A stretch of DNA of 64,000 bases from Levilinea saccharolytica (lineage in GTDB: Bacteria; Chloroflexota; Anaerolineae; Anaerolineales; Anaerolineaceae), in assembly GCF_001306035.1 (NCBI RefSeq), contig NZ_LGCM01000065.1, forward strand, positions 62,001 to 126,000, given 5' to 3'. The notes below the pieces were generated by a model. It was not told the DNA's origin. It saw only the letters and a list, made by a program, of their open reading frames with translations, and made no database searches. The stretch's first letter is position 1, and each line of letters starts with the position of its first letter. Shown in pieces: positions 57,492-64,000 of the stretch. Both the position numbers and the translations under genes were made by a program.

Positions 57492-59147
57492 TCAGGCGCG
57501 CTGCATGGCGATGGCCATACGGCGGATGCGCACCTCACTGGCTTTGGCCATCACGCGGTCGGCCAGGGCTTCAGGGACATCCACCAGGGAGGTTTTCTCT
57601 TGAATGTGGATTTTGCCGATGGCCGAGCCAGGGATTTCGGCGTGGCGGGCGATGGCGCCCACGATGTCGGCCGGGCCGATGCCGTGCTTGCGGCCCAGGT
57701 TGAGGCTGAGGCGCACCATGCCCGGCTCGTGAGAGGCAGCATCGTTCCAGGCGCGGGGCTGCGGACGGCCGGGGCCGCCGCGGCTGGCGCCGGTGCGTTC
57801 GCGCGTGCGCTCCACGGGCAGGGGTTCCACCACCGGGGTGATGGCGGCGATGGGGCGTTGTTTTTCGTCGGCGCGGGCCACCTTCAGGGCGGCGGCCGCC
57901 ACGGCCAGGGGGTCGTTGCCTTCGGCCACCAGGGCCTCGATCAGCTCGCGTTCATGCAGGCAGCGCCCGCGGCGCAGCCACATGCCCACTTTATCCATGA
58001 GCTGTTTTTCGCGGTAGGCGATGATATCGGTTTCGGAGGGCAGCGTGCCGCGTTTGATCTTGCAGCGGGTGAAGTGTTCGATATAGCCCAGGCGGCGGCG
58101 CTCCTGCGGGGTGAGCAGGGTGATGGCGGTGCCGGTTTTCCCGGCGCGCCCGGTGCGGCCAATGCGGTGGACGTAAGATTCGGCGTCTTCGGGCAGGCCC
58201 ACGTTGATCACATGCGAAATGTCGTCAATATCCAGCCCACGGGCGGCCACATCCGTGGCCACCAGCACCGTGATCAGGTTCTGGCGGAAGCGGGACATGG
58301 TGCGTTCGCGCGATTCCTGGTTCATGTCGCCGTTGAGGGCTTCGGCAGGGAAGCCGCGCAGGGTGAGGGCGTTGGCCAACTCGCCGGTTTCATTGCGGGT
58401 GCGCACGAAGATCAGCGCGCTGGTGATGTCTTCCACCTCGAACAGGCGGGTGAGGGCGGCCAGTTTGTCGCTGTCGTTCACCAGATAGTAGCGCTGGTCC
58501 ACGGTCTCCACGGTCATTTGTTCGCGGCGGATGGTGATGGACTGCGGGTCGTTCATGTACTTTTCGGCCAGGCGGCGAATTTCGGCCGGCATGGTGGCGG
58601 AAAAGAGGGCGGTTTGGCGGGTGAAGGGTGTGGCAGCCAGGATCGATTCGATGTCTTCGATGAAGCCCATGTTGAGCATCTCATCCGCTTCGTCCAGCAC
58701 CACCGTGCGCACGCGGCGCAGGTCGAGGATTTCTTTGTTCATCAGGTCAATCAGGCGGCCGGGGGTGCCCACGACGATGTCCACACCGCGGCGCAGTTCG
58801 TTAATCTGCGGGCGGTAGGGGGCGCCGCCGTACACAGCCAAAACGCGCACCTGTGAAAACTGACCGTATTCTGTTACGGCTTCGGCCACTTGCAGGGCCA
58901 GTTCGCGGGTGGGTACCACCACCAGGGCCTGAACGTAAGACTGGCCGGGTTCCAGGTTGTTCAGCAAAGGCAGGGCAAAAGCAGCCGTCTTGCCGGTGCC
59001 GGTCTGGGCCTGGCCGATGACGTCTTTGCCGGTGAGCATCACCGGAATCAGGGCGGATTGGATGGGCGTGGGGGTTTGGTAGCCGCGCTCGGTCACAGCC
59101 TGCACCAGCTGCGGGTGCAGGGACAGTTGGGTAAAATCGGTTGTCAT
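57492..59147 (-). CDS. deaD: DEAD-box RNA helicase, DeaD/CsdA type
   Basis: Helicase core with GYQTPTPIQSALIP, AQTGTGKT, PTRELA, DEAD, SAT, VATDVAARGLD and HRIGRTGR. After a linker, a DbpA/CsdA-type RNA-binding domain (VRLSLNLGRKHGIGPADIVGAIARHAEIPGSAIGKI; residues about 475-540) closes the chain. Length 551 aa. CsdA-type helicases act in ribosome biogenesis and mRNA unwinding in the cold. GAGGAG 5 nt before the ATG at 59147. Preceded by a long folded leader (see 59168-59304). Confidence 0.95.
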   Translation of the reverse strand: MTTDFTQLSLHPQLVQAVTERGYQTPTPIQSALIPVMLTGKDVIGQAQTGTGKTAAFALPLLNNLEPGQSYVQALVVVPTRELALQVAEAVTEYGQFSQVRVLAVYGGAPYRPQINELRRGVDIVVGTPGRLIDLMNKEILDLRRVRTVVLDEADEMLNMGFIEDIESILAATPFTRQTALFSATMPAEIRRLAEKYMNDPQSITIRREQMTVETVDQRYYLVNDSDKLAALTRLFEVEDITSALIFVRTRNETGELANALTLRGFPAEALNGDMNQESRERTMSRFRQNLITVLVATDVAARGLDIDDISHVINVGLPEDAESYVHRIGRTGRAGKTGTAITLLTPQERRRLGYIEHFTRCKIKRGTLPSETDIIAYREKQLMDKVGMWLRRGRCLHERELIEALVAEGNDPLAVAAAALKVARADEKQRPIAAITPVVEPLPVERTRERTGASRGGPGRPQPRAWNDAASHEPGMVRLSLNLGRKHGIGPADIVGAIARHAEIPGSAIGKIHIQEKTSLVDVPEALADRVMAKASEVRIRRMAIAMQRA

Positions 59148-59167
59148 CAAAACTCCTCAAAATTCAT

Positions 59168-59304
59168 GAATTGTTTTGATGTTCCCGACTTCTGCCCAAG
59201 CTGCCGCAGAGTGTGAGCGGCTCCTCGCGGAGGTGCGCTGACTGCGACAAAAAAGCCCGACCAAGCTTACGTCGGGCAATCATTCGGAAGTCTCAAAACA
59301 ATTC
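59168..59304 (-). promoter_or_regulatory. structured leader RNA with internal terminator-type hairpin upstream of deaD
   Basis: On the minus strand GAATTGTTTTGA (59304-59293) plus GACTTC (59292-59287) pair with GAAGTC (59192-59187) and TCAAAACAATTC (59179-59168), an 18-bp closing stem with a 7-nt bulge. Inside lie GCCCGAC/GTCGGGC (59277-59255) followed by six T, and an arm GTCGCAG/CTGCGGC (59248-59203, one G-U) continued by AGCG/CGCT and CTCC-GCGA-GGAG, with a GNRA loop. The G-U pair and GNRA loop exist only on the minus strand. The SD of deaD is 10 nt beyond the structure. Confidence 0.65.
59249..59277 (-). terminator. terminator-type hairpin within the deaD leader (attenuator candidate)
   Basis: A perfect 7-bp GC-rich stem with a 9-nt loop and six T directly after it, about 100 nt upstream of the deaD start. 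No other minus-strand gene lies before it. Confidence 0.7.
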
Positions 59305-59315
59305 CCAGATACGTT

Positions 59316-59353
59316 GATCTCTCTGTTGAGATCGCGGCGGGTAGTATACCACG
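59316..59353 (-). promoter_or_regulatory. extended -10 promoter of deaD with hairpin at the transcript start
   Basis: CGTGGTATACT (minus, 59353-59343) gives TGG-TATACT. Just past the expected start point GATCTC-6 nt-GAGATC (59333-59316) forms a hairpin. Confidence 0.5.
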
Positions 59354-59412
59354 CTTTGAAAAATTAAGCGAATCGAGCTGGCGCGCAAGGCCGGGAAGAA
59401 TGTCATCTGGAA

Positions 59413-59457
59413 TGTATGCAAGTAATCACTTACATACATACAAGGGCGCGGTATACT
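59413..59457 (+). promoter_or_regulatory. promoter and operator 1 of the flavodoxin-tetR operon
   Basis: CTTACA (59429-59434) and TATACT (59452-59457) have a 17-bp spacer. An inverted repeat with arms TGTATGCAAGT and ACTTACATACA (59413-59438, 10 of 11 bp, 4-bp centre) covers the -35 box. The arms resemble AcrR-type TetR operators (TACATACA). Confidence 0.65.
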
Positions 59458-59475
59458 GTGTGCAAGAACTAACAT

Positions 59476-59487
59476 GCAAGTACTTGC
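59476..59487 (+). promoter_or_regulatory. operator 2 of the flavodoxin-tetR operon
   Basis: GCAAGTACTTGC, a perfect 12-bp palindrome sharing the CAAGT half-site with operator 1, lies just past the expected transcription start. Confidence 0.6.
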
Positions 59488-59515
59488 TTGCAGCAACGAA
59501 TCTGAGGAGGTCATC

Positions 59516-60019
59516 ATGTCCCATCGTATCTTAATCGCTTACGCCAGCCGCACCGGTGTGACTGCTGAGTATGCCCAAATCCTCGCCCAGGCCTCGGCGT
59601 TTGCCGCGGACAGCGTGCAGGTGCTGAAGATGCAGGATGTGCGCGATCTGGACGGCTTCGACGCCGTGATTTTGGGCAGCAGCGTGCGCTTTGGTCAGTG
59701 GCTGGCTGAGGCGCAGAAATTTGTAGAAGGTCACCAGGCTGCCCTGGCTCAGCGCCCCACGGCGCTGTTCACGGTGCACGATTTAAACCGCGGTGACGAC
59801 GCCGCCAGCCGCGTGCAGCGTGAGGCTTATTTGGTTAAGGTGCGCCCTTTGCTCCAGACGCGCTGCGAAGGTTTCTTTGTGGGGCGTACCGATACGGCCC
59901 GACTGAACTTCTTTGAGCGCCTGCTGACGCGCATGATCCCCCAGGAAAACGGGGAGCCGGCCAGCCCGCAGACTTTGCAGGCCTGGGCGCAAACGGCGCG
60001 AACGGTGCTTTTTTCCTGA
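59516..60019 (+). CDS. flavodoxin-domain protein (HemG-like)
   Basis: The FMN loop ILIAYASRTGVTAEYAQIL (residues 5-23) and VILGSSVRFGQW are typical of flavodoxin-fold proteins near HemG (menaquinone-dependent protoporphyrinogen oxidase). The 167-aa length suits this group. TGAGGAGG 5 nt before the ATG at 59516 chooses the start; the upstream ATG at 59474 lies on operator 2. Controlled by the TetR regulator downstream, so probably a redox protein induced by a ligand. Confidence 0.85.
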   Translation: MSHRILIAYASRTGVTAEYAQILAQASAFAADSVQVLKMQDVRDLDGFDAVILGSSVRFGQWLAEAQKFVEGHQAALAQRPTALFTVHDLNRGDDAASRVQREAYLVKVRPLLQTRCEGFFVGRTDTARLNFFERLLTRMIPQENGEPASPQTLQAWAQTARTVLFS

Positions 60020-60031
60020 GGGAGGAGAACC

Positions 60032-60646
60032 ATGAATGTGCAAAAAACTAGCGAGCGGCCGGCGGAAGACACCCGCCAGCGCATCATCCAGGCGGCCCTG
60101 ACTCTCTTTGGCCGTGTCGGCTACGCCCAAACCACCACCCGCGCCATCGCCCAGGAAGCAGGCGTGAACGAGGTTACCCTGTTTCGTCATTTTGGCACCA
60201 AGATGAACCTGCTCTCGGCCTGTGTGGAAACTATGAACGCCGGCGGCTTTGCGGCCACTTTTGAAACCGAGCTGTGTGGGGAGTACGCCGAAGATGTGCG
60301 CCGCATGGCGGTGCGCCAGATGCGCGACACGCTGGAGCATATGGATATCCTGCGCGTGCTGATCTGTGACGCGCGCAACGTGCCGGAGCTGCGCGAGGCC
60401 ATGGTGCAGGGAGGCAGCGGCAATTTTGCCCGCCTGCGGAACTTTTTTCAGCGCCAGATAGAAGCCGGTGTGGTGCGCGCCGATGTGGCCCCCGAGGCTT
60501 TGGTGATGGCTTTTGACAGTTTGTTTTCGACCCAACTGATTTTGGAAAACTTGTTTGAAGGGTCGTTTTCGCCGTCCGGCGCGTACACCCATGAAACAGC
60601 CGTGGATGCGCTGGTGCAAATTTTTGTGCGCGGGACTCAGGCCTGA
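60032..60646 (+). CDS. TetR-family transcriptional regulator
   Basis: HTH at residues about 14-60 (QRIIQAALTLFGRVGYAQTTTRAIAQEAGVNEVTLFRHFGTK) with the typical TetR pattern; the C-terminal ligand domain is helical and variable. 204 aa. GGAGGAGAACC before the ATG. It lies 12 nt after the flavodoxin gene and likely represses the operon through the palindromes at 59413-59487; the ligand is unknown. Confidence 0.92.
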   Translation: MNVQKTSERPAEDTRQRIIQAALTLFGRVGYAQTTTRAIAQEAGVNEVTLFRHFGTKMNLLSACVETMNAGGFAATFETELCGEYAEDVRRMAVRQMRDTLEHMDILRVLICDARNVPELREAMVQGGSGNFARLRNFFQRQIEAGVVRADVAPEALVMAFDSLFSTQLILENLFEGSFSPSGAYTHETAVDALVQIFVRGTQA

Positions 60647-60662
60647 GCCTGGGAGGATCAAG

Positions 60663-61766
60663 ATGAAGTCAATGATGCGATTTTTTCGTGGATTGTTTGG
60701 GGTAGGCCTGCTGCTGCACGGCCTGGTACATGCGATGGGCTTTGCGGCCTATTGGCCGCTGGCCGAGGTGGCCGAGCTGCCGTATAAAACCGCCCTGTGG
60801 GGCGGCCGACTGGTGCTGGGCGCAGGGGGCATGCGCCTGTTCGCGGCGGTCTGGCTGGCGGCGGGGTTGGCTTTTGCCGTGGGGACGGTGCTGCTGGCGC
60901 TGCGGCGGCGGGCCTGGGCCGGGGTGATTTTGGCGGCCGCACTGGTGTCGCTGGTGCTGTGCATTCTGGATTGGGAAGCGGCCTATCGCGGGGCCTGGAT
61001 CAATGCGGCTGTCCTGCTGGTGCTGGGGGTGGTGTTTGGCCTGCGCCAAAGCCCCGTGCCTTTCCCGCCGGCGCCCCTGGCGGCGGGGACGGTGGACAGC
61101 GTGCCCCTGCCCCCAGGGCTGCCTCAGCCGGTGGAACGTTATCTGCGCGGGGTGTACGGCGAGCGCCTGCCGCGGATCCATTCGGCGGTGCTCACCGGGC
61201 GCGGCACGCTGCGCGTGATGGGCGTCACCTTTCCGGCACGCATCCGCTTTGCCCACCGCTCGGGCTACGATTACCGCCACTACCTGGAGGCCACCTTTTG
61301 GGGGCGGCCGGTGATGAAGGTCAACGAAGTCTATAGGGACGGCCGCGGCCGGTTGGAACTGCCCTTTGGGGTGGAAGAAGGCCCCGCTGTAGACAGCGCC
61401 GCCAACCAGGGCTTATGGGCTGAGATGATGTATTACCCGGTCTCGCTGGTCACCGACCCGCGGGTGCGTTGGGAGAGCGTGGACGAGCGGCAGGCCAAAC
61501 TGCACGTGCCCTTTGGAGCGGAAACGCAGACCTTCACCTTTGAGTTTGATCCGGTCAGCGGTGATTTTGTGCGCCTGGAGACGCTGCGCCTGCGCGACAG
61601 CAAGACCCCGCCCATGCGCTGGTGGTGCGAGTCGCCCGTGGTGGACGGCCGCAAGGTGTTCACGGCCACCTGGGAAGACGAGGGCACGCCCTGGCTGACG
61701 GAATGGCTGGAGGATGCGGTCTACAACGCGGATGTCAGCGCCTATCTGCGCCAGAAGGGGGCCTAG
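60663..61766 (+). CDS. membrane protein with DUF6544-like C-terminal domain
   Basis: Four membrane segments (residues 8-140) precede a soluble domain with LPQPVERYLRGVYGERLPRIHSAVLTGRGTLR, a pattern I associate with DUF6544, followed by beta strands (EAFWGRPVMKVNEVYRDGRGRLEL-like, WWCESPVVDGRKVFTATWED). Function is unknown. GGGAGGATCAAG before the ATG at 60663. It ends the flavodoxin-TetR operon (16-nt gap). Confidence 0.7.
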   Translation: MKSMMRFFRGLFGVGLLLHGLVHAMGFAAYWPLAEVAELPYKTALWGGRLVLGAGGMRLFAAVWLAAGLAFAVGTVLLALRRRAWAGVILAAALVSLVLCILDWEAAYRGAWINAAVLLVLGVVFGLRQSPVPFPPAPLAAGTVDSVPLPPGLPQPVERYLRGVYGERLPRIHSAVLTGRGTLRVMGVTFPARIRFAHRSGYDYRHYLEATFWGRPVMKVNEVYRDGRGRLELPFGVEEGPAVDSAANQGLWAEMMYYPVSLVTDPRVRWESVDERQAKLHVPFGAETQTFTFEFDPVSGDFVRLETLRLRDSKTPPMRWWCESPVVDGRKVFTATWEDEGTPWLTEWLEDAVYNADVSAYLRQKGA

Positions 61767-61800
61767 GGGGGGCAGCGAAATCACCGTGCAAAAATAACCT

Positions 61801-61840
61801 CACCCCACCCCTCCAGAGCAATTTCTGGGCGGGTGGGGTG
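61801..61840. terminator. hairpin after the flavodoxin-tetR operon
   Basis: CACCCCACCC and GGGTGGGGTG arms around 20 nt. T-rich sequence follows only on the minus side, but genes read towards it from the plus side; a factor-independent role is unsure. Confidence 0.4.
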
Positions 61841-61948
61841 AATTGATTCGGCTGTGATGTACAGACGCTGGAATAGTTGATTGTATAATTTCATTACACA
61901 TGGGCCGCAGGATGCTGCCGGCCTTGACTTTGCACAAGGATTCACACC

Positions 61949-62242
61949 ATGAAAATATTGGCGATTGAGAAAGAAGCCGAGGGCATCCCCGCGGAGCGCT
62001 TTCAGCCGCACCTGAAGGCCGAGGCTGCCCGCGCCTGGGAGCTTTATCAGGCCGGCACCATTCGCGAGCTGTATTTCCGTCAGGATGCCCACAGCGCGGT
62101 GCTGATTCTGGAATGTCGAGATGCTGAGGAGGCCGAGGCAGCCCTGGCGACCCTGCCGCTGGTGAAAGAGGGGCTGATCACCTTTGAAATCATCCCCCTG
62201 GCGGCTTACCCGGGGTTTTCCAGGCTGTTTGCCGCAGCCTGA
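61949..62242 (+). CDS. small dimeric alpha/beta-barrel protein (muconolactone isomerase/YciI-like)
   Basis: 97 residues with ferredoxin-like spacing: MKILAIEKE, helix AEAARAWELYQAGTIRELYFRQDAHSAVLILECRDAEEAEAALATLPLVKEGLITFEIIPL. This matches the dimeric alpha/beta barrel superfamily (YciI, muconolactone isomerase). No catalytic residues can be named. AAGGAT before the ATG; a TATAAT at 61884-61889 lies 60 nt upstream. Confidence 0.75.
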   Translation: MKILAIEKEAEGIPAERFQPHLKAEAARAWELYQAGTIRELYFRQDAHSAVLILECRDAEEAEAALATLPLVKEGLITFEIIPLAAYPGFSRLFAAA

Positions 62243-62284
62243 GCGGTATAATTTAATCAATATCCCGAGCGAGGAGTTTTATCC

Positions 62285-63091
62285 ATGATCGTTTTTCGCC
62301 GTAAGCCCATTTTGATTTTTCTGGGGATCACCTTTGGGCTCAGCTTTTTGCTGTATATCCCCATGATCGGCATGGGCCTGGGCACGCAGGGCGGCCTCAC
62401 CGCTGTTCTGATGTGGTGCCCCGGCATCGCCGCCATCCTCACCAGCCGCATCTGCTATAAATCCCTGCGCGGCCTGGGCTGGCGCTGGGGACAGACCCGC
62501 TGGCAGCTCCTCAGCTACTTTTTGCCCTTTGTTTATGCGGGTGTCGTCTACGGCCTGGTGTGGGCTTTTGGGCTGGGCCAGGTGAACGCGGACACCCTTG
62601 CCAGCATGGGCTCGGTGCAGGGGTTGGTGACTCTGCTCCTTCTGGCCACCTTGGGCACGGGCATCACCGCCCTGGGGGAAGAGCTTGGCTGGCGCGGGTT
62701 TTTGGTGCCGGAGATGGCCAAGGACCTGGACTGGGTGCGCGTTTCACTCCTCTCCGGACTGATCTGGCTGCTTTGGCATACCCCGCTGATTTTATTCAGC
62801 GACTATCGTTCCAGCACGCCGGTGTGGTTTGGGTGGCTGTGCTTTGCCGTGATGGTGTTGGGCATCAGTTTCCCCTTTACCTGGCTGCGCCTGAAAAGCG
62901 GCAGCCTGTGGACGGCGGTGCTGCTGCACGGCGGGCACAACTTTATCATTCAGGCCGTGCTGGATCCCCTGACGCTCGACACCGGCAAGACGTTCTACTT
63001 CACCACCGAATTTGGCCTGGGCCTGGCCGCCGCGGGTATCCTGGTGGGGCTGATTTTCTGGAAAATGGGCGCCCCCACCGCGCGCGCCTGA
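62285..63091 (+). CDS. CPBP-family intramembrane metalloprotease (second copy type)
   Basis: Eight membrane segments. GEELGWRGFLVPEM (Glu132, Glu133, Arg137), LLWHTPLILF (about 168) and HGGHNFIIQAV (about 216) are the three CPBP motifs. Not closely similar to the one at 56352. CGAGGAG before the ATG, TATAAT at 62247-62252. Substrate unknown. Confidence 0.9.
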   Translation: MIVFRRKPILIFLGITFGLSFLLYIPMIGMGLGTQGGLTAVLMWCPGIAAILTSRICYKSLRGLGWRWGQTRWQLLSYFLPFVYAGVVYGLVWAFGLGQVNADTLASMGSVQGLVTLLLLATLGTGITALGEELGWRGFLVPEMAKDLDWVRVSLLSGLIWLLWHTPLILFSDYRSSTPVWFGWLCFAVMVLGISFPFTWLRLKSGSLWTAVLLHGGHNFIIQAVLDPLTLDTGKTFYFTTEFGLGLAAAGILVGLIFWKMGAPTARA

Positions 63092-63208
63092 CTGAGTTTT
63101 TAGGGGGGCTCCCCAAGCGAATTTCCAATAAGTCGGCATATTTCAGCCAACTCCTCAGCCAGCCGGTGAATGAAACGATAAACCGCCTTCTGTGTGATTG
63201 GAGAGCCG

Positions 63209-63892
63209 ATGAACACGAAGTTGATTGTGCGGTACGCCGTGCGGGAAACGATGGGGCTGGCCGTCATGGGCGCTGCCCTGTTTGTGTCCGCCGGACGAAT
63301 AGACTGGTGGCCGGGCTGGGCTGCCCTGGCGGTGATAGCTGCCTGGACTGCGGCGACAGCCGTGGTTATTCTGCGCACCAACCCGACTCTCCTGGCCGAG
63401 CGTTTGGGGCCGCGCAAGGGGGCTAAGTCCTGGGATACGGTTCTCCTGAGCTTGGTGGGACTGCTGCAGTTGGCTCGCTACATTTCCGCTGGTCTGGACC
63501 AGCGTTACGGCTGGACGGGCGAATTCCCAACCGCGCTTCAGATCGCTGCTCTGGTGGTGTGCGCTCTGGGATATGCTCTGGTGGTGTGGGCCACGGCTTC
63601 AAACGCGTTTTTTTCGCAGGTTGTGCGCATTCAGGGGGAGCGCGGGCACACGGTGGTCAGCGGCGGCCCGTATCGCTACGTGCGCCACCCAGGCTACCTG
63701 GGGGCGATTATGTACGAACTGACCATCTCCCTCTTGCTGGCTTCCTGGTGGGCTTTCGCGGTCAGCGGCCTGAGCGCCGTACTGCTGATGGTGCGTACCG
63801 TGCTGGAAGACCGCACCCTTTTGGCGGAGCTGCCAGGCTACGCCGACTACGCCCGGCAGGTGCGCTTTCGCCTCTTCCCAGGGGTGTGGTGA
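63209..63892 (+). CDS. ICMT/PEMT-like membrane methyltransferase
   Basis: Membrane segments in the first 150 residues are followed by VVRIQGERGHTVVSGGPYRYVRHPGYLGAIMYEL, the SAM-binding motif (G-P-Y-x-x-x-R-H-P-x-Y) of isoprenylcysteine carboxyl methyltransferase and phospholipid methyltransferase relatives, and LPGYADYARQVRFRLFPGVW at the end. The acceptor in bacteria is usually unknown. GGAGAG before the ATG at 63209. Confidence 0.88.
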   Translation: MNTKLIVRYAVRETMGLAVMGAALFVSAGRIDWWPGWAALAVIAAWTAATAVVILRTNPTLLAERLGPRKGAKSWDTVLLSLVGLLQLARYISAGLDQRYGWTGEFPTALQIAALVVCALGYALVVWATASNAFFSQVVRIQGERGHTVVSGGPYRYVRHPGYLGAIMYELTISLLLASWWAFAVSGLSAVLLMVRTVLEDRTLLAELPGYADYARQVRFRLFPGVW

Positions 63893-63928
63893 GGCTGCCG
63901 GCTCCCGCCAAGGATGGAGGAAAGAATC

Positions 63929-64000
63929 ATGCAGATTCCTGTGGATTGGCTGTTGGAAGGGGAGGACTGGATTGCATACCGCACCCGGCGCGATGTGCTG
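63929..64000 (+). CDS. start of a gene cut by the window end
   Basis: 24 codons from an ATG at 63929 (MQIPVDWLLEGEDW), with ATGGAGGAAAG 5 nt upstream. Beginnings of this kind (WLLEGxxWxxYRTRxDxL) are found on squalene-cyclase/prenyltransferase-fold proteins, but the piece is too short to decide. Confidence 0.55.
   Translation, partial: MQIPVDWLLEGEDWIAYRTRRDVL

Noticed and set aside
63092-63208. Remnant of a minus-strand gene in the gap before the ICMT-like gene (helical piece AVYRFIHRLAEELAEICRLIG)
   Set aside because: The piece looks protein-like, but only about 35 residues are free of overlap with the plus-strand gene and there is no start or ribosome site.

Overview
The window is a GC-rich (by eye roughly 60%), densely coded bacterial chromosome segment with about 68 genes, short intergenic gaps and no rRNA, tRNA, CRISPR or prophage that I can see. 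Gene content points to an anaerobic, probably syntrophic or fermentative member of the Chloroflexota (Anaerolineae-like): a tungsten-type aldehyde:ferredoxin oxidoreductase with its own ferredoxin and MoaD-like protein, a fused indolepyruvate:ferredoxin oxidoreductase, a lone DMSO-reductase-family molybdoenzyme, a lone xanthine-dehydrogenase-type molybdenum subunit, a CpaF/TadA ATPase, and many Anaerolineae-style GNAT, CPBP and MFS genes. The lineage is inferred from family content, not from a marker gene.

Layout. 0-13 kb, almost all on the minus strand: a DsbA-like thioredoxin, XRE/TPR/GNAT genes, a CpaF ATPase operon led by an odd response regulator with a lipoprotein leader, DUF4037, SGNH hydrolase, the AOR-MoaD-ferredoxin operon, a GNAT-VOC fusion and a frameshifted membrane protein. 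13-23 kb: an MFS-SHOCT-like fusion, an orphan DppBC permease pair, UbiA, an oxalate/formate-type antiporter with a well-formed operator/promoter, a methyltransferase, Nudix and a glycosyltransferase. 23-35 kb: MsrA, the Mo-hydroxylase subunit with a flavoprotein, ABC-F, cyclophilin (frame-disrupted), an HD protein, fused IorAB and a B3/4 protein. 35-50 kb: coiled-coil/LysM protein, repeat protein, ASCH, M28 and M55 peptidases, ketopantoate reductase, a PAP2/two-component set, MFS, GNAT, transglutaminase, HlyIII and the DMSO-reductase-family enzyme.

50-59 kb is the most unusual part. Two DEAD-box helicases face each other. Between them lie a cold-shock protein, an RRM-RGG protein, a CPBP protease and an HPr-kinase-like P-loop protein bracketed by two same-direction repeat arrays. 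One array is seven exact 75-bp units; the other has nested 24-25-bp subunits. The second helicase has a leader of about 190 nt that folds on paper into a long closing stem, a terminator-type hairpin and a GNRA-capped arm. Both helicases share an identical extended -10 sequence. I read this as an RNA-remodelling (probably cold-stress) locus with RNA-level control. 59-64 kb holds a flavodoxin-TetR-DUF6544-like operon with two palindromic operators, then a small dimeric-barrel protein, a second CPBP protease, an ICMT-like methyltransferase and a gene cut by the window end.

Two genes (frameshifted membrane protein near 12.5 kb, cyclophilin near 29.5 kb) are broken by single-base differences in C-runs. 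Consensus errors in the assembly should be excluded before they are called pseudogenes.
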